59,563 nt of DNA from Burkholderia sp. E7m39. Lineage in GTDB: Bacteria > Pseudomonadota > Gammaproteobacteria > Burkholderiales > Burkholderiaceae. The DNA lies in contig BBSL01000259.1 of NCBI GenBank assembly GCA_001319865.1, positions 1-59,563 of the forward strand, read 5' to 3'. This document shows, in pieces, positions 55,227 through 59,563 of this stretch (its first letter is position 1; each line of letters starts with the position of its first letter). The position numbers and the translations under genes were made by a program. Below the pieces are notes generated by a model. The model did not search any database. It had not been told where the DNA came from and worked only from the letters and a program-made list of their open reading frames with translations.

Positions 55227-56489
55227 CTAGGCCACCTTCAGTTCTTTACCGACGACCTTTCGATAGACGCTGAACAGGATCAGCGTCACTAGTAGGAGAA
55301 CCGCGCCAAGCGCACACGCCATGCCCCAGTTCAGGGCCATGTTGGTGAAATACGCGATGTAGTAGCTGACCATCTGATCGCCTGCACCGCCTAGCAACGC
55401 TGGCGTGATGTAATAGCCCAGCGCGGTGATGAACACCAGCAGGGCGCCCGCCCCGACACCGGGAAGCGTCTGCGGCACATAGACCTTGCAGAATGCCCCG
55501 AACGGATGACTTCCAAGAGAGATCGCGGCTTTTGTATAGCTCGACGGGATGGACTTCATGACGCTGTAGAGTGGCAGAATCATGAACGGCAGCAGGATGT
55601 GGGTCATGGAAATCAGCACCCCCGTCCTGTTGAACAGGAGTGGCAGCGGCGTCGAAATCACATGCAGCGCCATCAACGCCTTGTTGACAAGACCCGCTCC
55701 CTGGAGAATCACGATCCACGCCGAAATCCGAACGAGAATCGACGTCCAGAACGGAAGCAGCACGAGGATCATTACGAGATTCGCCTTTCGTGCCGGCAGA
55801 ATCGAGATCCAGTAGGCGAGCGGAAAACCCAGTAACAGCGCCGCGAGCGTCACCAGTCCGCTAATCACGAAGGTACGCATGAACACTGCGCGGTATGCGG
55901 ATGCACCGTTCTCTACCGGCGTGATGCGACCATCAGGCGTTTCTCGAAAGTCGATCGTGGCGAGGAGATACTGGCTCGTATAACGTGATGATTCGTTGGC
56001 GATCGCTCGCCAGTAACTCGCGCCTGCCCAGCGGGAGTCGATATCGATCAGGCGTTTCTTTACCTCCTGTGCGGAAAGCTCCGCATCGTTATCCCCAAAA
56101 GGAAGCGCACTGGTCGTCTTGTAAAACAACGAGCGAAAACCATCCTTTTGGCCATTCAGTCTGCCCGCCGCGCTACCCGCCTCGTTATTTCCTCCGTTGC
56201 CTTCCACGTCAAGCATCAGCGCACGGTAAGCCTCATCGGGAACGGTCGACTTGCGATCCCAATGTCTCAAGGCCGAGGTTGTCTTCGGTAACGCGTCAAC
56301 AACCTCGGGACTTTGAATCGAACGCGAGATCATCGACGCGACCGGCATCACAAACACCAGCAGGATAAAGAGGGCAAGCGGCGCCACCAATGCGACCGCA
56401 GCGGCTTCCTTACGCAACTGCACGGCTCGCAGTGATTTCTTGAGCTGGCGCGTGTGCCAGCTCTGTTGCTGTGAAGTAATAGCGCTCAT
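55227..56489 (-). CDS. ABC transporter permease (PotB-like), with long periplasmic insert
   Basis: 420 residues, against ~290 usual. After the first helix (LVAPLALFILLVFVMPVASM) an extra ~130-residue soluble stretch (~65-200, including DVEGNGGNNEAGSAAGRLNG and SLFYKTTSALPF) precedes the other helices. It has the EAA loop SYTKAAISLGSHPFGAFCKV. The ATG at 56489 has AAGGGG 8 nt upstream. The insert faces the periplasm and may contact the binding protein. Permease subfamilies with this insert exist, so the finding is unusual but not unique. Confidence 0.92.
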   Translation of the reverse strand: MSAITSQQQSWHTRQLKKSLRAVQLRKEAAAVALVAPLALFILLVFVMPVASMISRSIQSPEVVDALPKTTSALRHWDRKSTVPDEAYRALMLDVEGNGGNNEAGSAAGRLNGQKDGFRSLFYKTTSALPFGDNDAELSAQEVKKRLIDIDSRWAGASYWRAIANESSRYTSQYLLATIDFRETPDGRITPVENGASAYRAVFMRTFVISGLVTLAALLLGFPLAYWISILPARKANLVMILVLLPFWTSILVRISAWIVILQGAGLVNKALMALHVISTPLPLLFNRTGVLISMTHILLPFMILPLYSVMKSIPSSYTKAAISLGSHPFGAFCKVYVPQTLPGVGAGALLVFITALGYYITPALLGGAGDQMVSYYIAYFTNMALNWGMACALGAVLLLVTLILFSVYRKVVGKELKVA

Positions 56490-56500
56490 GCTTTTTCCCC

Positions 56501-57538
56501 TTACCTTGCGGCCCAAGCGGTAAAGCGCTGTTCGAGGCCGTCTCCGTGGTCGGTCCAGAACTCGACGCTGCCCGCAATGGCGTTCTTACCGTTCTTGGGA
56601 GAATTGGGAAGCGCGGCCAGGATCGTCCCATCGAGTAGCTTGAAAGTCGCCTCGTTTACCGGGCCATACGGGATCTTTTGCGCGAACGTGGCCTGAGACT
56701 GCGGTTTAAGTACATACGAAATGTACTTTTCGGCTGCTTCCTTGTTCTTCGAGCCCTTCGGAATCGCGAAGAAATCCAGGTCGTAGATGCTTTGATCCCA
56801 CGCGATGGCGAGCGCATGGTTACCTTCGCGAACCGCGGCGTCGATACGGCCGTTATAGGCAGTCGACATTGCAACGTCACCCGCGATCAGGAACTGCGGT
56901 GGTTGCGCACCCGCCTCCCAGCACTGGATGTAGGGCTTGAGTTCGTCCATTTTCTTAAACGCGCGCTCGACGCCCGCGGCCGTGCCGAGCACGGTGTAGA
57001 CATCCTTCGGCGCCACACCGTCCGCCATCAGCGCGAACTCAAGGTTGTAGCGGGCCTCCTTTTTCATCCCGCGCTTGCCCGGAAATTTCTTGACGTCCCA
57101 GAAATCCTTCCAGCCTTGCGGCGTACCCTTGGTCAGCGTCGGGTTGTACGCCAGGACCGTTGACCACACAAATGTTCCAGCCGCACAAGGTGTGACCGAT
57201 CCGCTCACCAGGTCGCTTTTTTGCGCGATGCTGGACCAGTTCAGCTTCTCGAAGAGGCCATCCTGGCAGCCACGACCGACGTCTGCGGACTCGACCTCCA
57301 CGACATCCCACGTGACGTTCCTGGCCTCGACCATCGCTTTCACCTTAGCCATGTCGCCGGTGTACTCGATGGCATTCGTCGCAATACCCGTGTCCCTGGC
57401 GAACGGTTCTACCCAAGCGGCCTTTTGCGCGTTGCCAACCGCGCCGCCGTAGTTGACGGTCGTTAGTCCGCCGGCAGACGCCGTCGCCGACGAACATGCC
57501 AGCAACGCGGCGCAAATCATTTTCAAGTGCGATTTCAT
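56501..57538 (-). CDS. ABC substrate-binding protein (PotD-like)
   Basis: 345 residues with a signal peptide (MKSHLKMICAALLACSSATA-SAGG) and a type II periplasmic binding fold of the polyamine/iron family (LTTVNYGGAVGNAQKAAWVE, GWKDFWDVKKFPGKRGMKKE). GGAGAG lies 6 nt before the ATG. It sits between ATPase and permease genes. The ligand is probably a small cation such as a polyamine or amine alcohol; no ligand pocket was tested. Confidence 0.92.
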   Translation of the reverse strand: MKSHLKMICAALLACSSATASAGGLTTVNYGGAVGNAQKAAWVEPFARDTGIATNAIEYTGDMAKVKAMVEARNVTWDVVEVESADVGRGCQDGLFEKLNWSSIAQKSDLVSGSVTPCAAGTFVWSTVLAYNPTLTKGTPQGWKDFWDVKKFPGKRGMKKEARYNLEFALMADGVAPKDVYTVLGTAAGVERAFKKMDELKPYIQCWEAGAQPPQFLIAGDVAMSTAYNGRIDAAVREGNHALAIAWDQSIYDLDFFAIPKGSKNKEAAEKYISYVLKPQSQATFAQKIPYGPVNEATFKLLDGTILAALPNSPKNGKNAIAGSVEFWTDHGDGLEQRFTAWAAR

Positions 57539-57573
57539 GATTCTCTCCTGCTGTGTGGTGCAAACGGAGGATG

Positions 57574-58665
57574 TCAGTTCAAGATCTTCAGATGGTCTTC
57601 GCGGAACGACAGCGCGATCCTGGCGCCCGAATGAGCGCGCGAATGCCCATCGTGATCGAGCGCAACCTTGACGAAACACTCTGTGTCGCCTGGGCCGCGA
57701 CAACGCAGTCGCACGTGGTCGCCAAAATAGATGGCATCGAGCGTTTCGGCGTGGATGACATTCGCAGTGACTGCCGGGCGAGGTTCGACCGAGAGCCGTT
57801 CAGGACGGATGACGGCCATCGCCTGCGTGCCGACTCCGGCGTTTGCGACGTTCAATGCACGCACCGTCGTCCCGTCGGCGAGCCGCAGGCCGCAATATTC
57901 GCCGTCCTTTGCGACGACCATGCCCTTCAGCCGGTTGTTATCGCCGATGAAGTTCGCAACGAAAAGATTTCTTGGCGATTCGTACAGGCGATCCACTGTA
58001 TCGAGCTGCTGGATCTCGCCCTGATCGAACACCGCGACACGATCGGACATCGTTAGCGCTTCGCTCTGGTCGTGCGTGACATAGACGAACGTCAGTCCGA
58101 GCGCTTCATGCAAGGCTTTCAACTCGAGCTGCATGTGTTCGCGCAACTGCTTGTCGAGCGCGCCGAGCGGCTCGTCCATCAGCACGAGTTGCGGATTGAA
58201 GACCAGTGCGCGTGCAAGGGCGACGCGCTGCTGCTGGCCGCCCGACAGTTGGCTCGGCATCCGCTTGCCCAGCTTCCCCATGCCGACCATTTCGAGCGCT
58301 CGCTTGACCCTGGAAGCCTGTTCGTCCGGCGGCACTTTACGAACCTTGAGTGGATATTCCAGGTTCTGCGCAACCGTAAGATGAGGGAAAAGCGCGTAGT
58401 TCTGAAACACCATCCCGATGTTGCGTTTGTGAGGCGGGATCCGGTTGAGCAACTGCCCATCGAGCCAGATCTCTCCATCGGTCGGATACTCGAATCCCGC
58501 AAGCATCATCAGGCAGGTGGTTTTTCCCGAGCCGGACGGACCGAGCAAGGTCAGAAACTCGCCTTTCTGAATATCGAGATTTAGATCTTTAACAACTAAC
58601 GTTTCTCCGTCATATGTCTTCTTGACATGCCGAAAGCTAACCAGAGGTTTAGTCTGACCTTGCAT
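57574..58665 (-). CDS. ABC transporter ATP-binding protein (PotA-like)
   Basis: A 363-residue ATPase with Walker [10 protein letters not shown], signature [15 protein letters not shown], Walker [13 protein letters not shown], switch His in [11 protein letters not shown], and a C-terminal TOBE-type domain ([20 protein letters not shown] onward). The ATG at 58665 has GGAG 6 nt upstream; a TTG at 58677 is less likely. It is the first of the PotA, D, B and C-like gene run. Confidence 0.94.
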   Translation of the reverse strand: MQGQTKPLVSFRHVKKTYDGETLVVKDLNLDIQKGEFLTLLGPSGSGKTTCLMMLAGFEYPTDGEIWLDGQLLNRIPPHKRNIGMVFQNYALFPHLTVAQNLEYPLKVRKVPPDEQASRVKRALEMVGMGKLGKRMPSQLSGGQQQRVALARALVFNPQLVLMDEPLGALDKQLREHMQLELKALHEALGLTFVYVTHDQSEALTMSDRVAVFDQGEIQQLDTVDRLYESPRNLFVANFIGDNNRLKGMVVAKDGEYCGLRLADGTTVRALNVANAGVGTQAMAVIRPERLSVEPRPAVTANVIHAETLDAIYFGDHVRLRCRGPGDTECFVKVALDHDGHSRAHSGARIALSFREDHLKILN

Positions 58666-58849
58666 GGTTGTCTCCAATATTGAAATTGCCGCATCTCGCC
58701 AGTGCGTTCACACTTTGGATGCGTTTCTCATTGATTGGCCCGTCGAAGCGCCCGCGCAAGCTTTTCGTCGTCTGCTGCCACGTTCGGCTTGCACCACGCT
58801 TCGCTGGGGAATGCTTGACTTGTAGCCGCTGCGAAACGGAGAAATGCGT

Positions 58850-59563
58850 CTAGCTGGGCAGATACTCTTCGGACCAGCTATCGCCAACGGCATGCCGCGC
58901 CATCAGCATTTCGATCTCGGCATCGCTATATCCGAACTCGCGCAACACGGCGAGCGTCGACGCACCGAATTTCTCAGCCGACGGCAGCGCGCGAATCCGG
59001 GCGTGACGCGGGCGGATCGCAAAGGGATCGAGTTGCGTGACGCATCGACCGCTCGGATGGTCCGCATAGACGCTGAATGAATAGCTACCGTTGTCGATCC
59101 CGGGACGATCATCGCAAGGCCGGCTGTTGTGCCGGCGCAGATTGACGATGTTGTCCGGCACCGCCGCAGCGATGTTGGCGGCCTGAAATCGGGTCTGCCA
59201 GATTCCGGCGGAGGCTGTGTCGAGCGCGGACGCGAGAAAGGCAGCCGGATCCTCGGCGGCAGCGATCCCTTTCAGACCGTCCACCCGATCGAGCTTGCCC
59301 AGTTCGCGCTCGCTGGTATCCACGTAGATCCAGTTGTCAGCAGCGCGGTAGAAGCGGGACATCGCCGTGAAGCCTTGTGCGTCGCGACCGGACGGCTCAT
59401 CGAACGGGCGGCGGTTTGCGTAGTCGTACGAGAACGGAACCTGCACCAGATTGCCGAGCGCCGCGAGGGAAGTTCTGGCCCGCCCGGATTCGCCCGTTCT
59501 GGCCTTGCGGTACAGGGCGGCGGCAACGCCCAGCGCTGCCGCGAATCCGCACATGACATCGAT
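58850..59563 (-). CDS. CaiB/BaiF-type CoA transferase, C-terminal part (cut by window end)
   Basis: Reads into the window from the right in frame (IDVMCGFAAALGVAAALYRKA) and ends SWSEEYLPS. Type III CoA-transferase features include RARTSLAALGNLVQVPFSYD and the C-terminal EIEMLMARHAVG. The catalytic Asp region is outside the window. It has the same direction as the ABC operon but lies 184 nt before it, so co-transcription is possible. Confidence 0.85.
   Translation of the reverse strand: MDVMCGFAAALGVAAALYRKARTGESGRARTSLAALGNLVQVPFSYDYANRRPFDEPSGRDAQGFTAMSRFYRAADNWIYVDTSERELGKLDRVDGLKGIAAAEDPAAFLASALDTASAGIWQTRFQAANIAAAVPDNIVNLRRHNSRPCDDRPGIDNGSYSFSVYADHPSGRCVTQLDPFAIRPRHARIRALPSAEKFGASTLAVLREFGYSDAEIEMLMARHAVGDSWSEEYLPS

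Overview
The window (59,563 bp, GC-rich) looks like accessory DNA of a Burkholderia-type betaproteobacterium (Paraburkholderia or Caballeronia). The evidence is the gene style: Burkholderia-type porins, very large kinase-ATPase-histidine kinase fusions, FixJ-like regulators, DUF2252, PotABCD-like ABC genes, and many IS5, IS66 and IS110 scraps. I see no rRNA, intact tRNA, CRISPR array or ribosomal genes, which fits a secondary replicon or genomic island.

Region 1 (1-31,000) is a signalling and catabolic cluster. Two paralogous giant sensor kinases (968-6520 and 17464-22953, both minus) bracket a set of metabolic genes. These are a lipoprotein PQQ-type sugar dehydrogenase with two membrane proteins, a small quinol monooxygenase, and two divergent alpha/beta hydrolases with Asp nucleophiles. 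The plus-strand hydrolase is followed by an aquaglyceroporin, an AEC transporter, an SDR and a Tat-exported type II haloacid dehalogenase-like protein. The two divergent hydrolase genes share a 44-bp ungapped promoter element at nearly the same distance from their starts. Beyond the second kinase lie an MFS transporter, a porin, a single-receiver regulator and a FixJ-like regulator. The equivalent receiver gene beside the first kinase survives only as three scrambled pieces around an IS5 fragment.

Region 2 (28,900-36,000) is decayed. It holds truncated IS110, two IS66 C-termini, a broken VOC gene, a frameshifted small exported protein, and fragments of crotonase, HU and aminotransferase genes. 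Among them stand an intact Tat-type epoxide hydrolase, a porin and two small unknown genes.

Region 3 (36,000-41,700) carries DUF2252, an ABC exporter, an MBL-fold hydrolase and small unknown genes.

Region 4 (41,777-46,600) is an integrative-element core. It has a C-terminally truncated tyrosine integrase, a small unknown gene, a serine recombinase broken by two single-A indels, and two overlapping ParB/RepB-like genes. A perfect 15-bp inverted repeat lies just past them. This recombinase plus paired-ParB module is my best candidate for a poorly described system.

Region 5 (46,652-59,563) holds a semialdehyde dehydrogenase (frameshifted), carboxymuconolactone decarboxylase-like and quinone reductase operon with a divergent LysR gene, a nonsense-split gene, and a PotABCD-like ABC operon feeding a GMC oxidoreductase. 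The window ends inside a CaiB/BaiF CoA-transferase gene.
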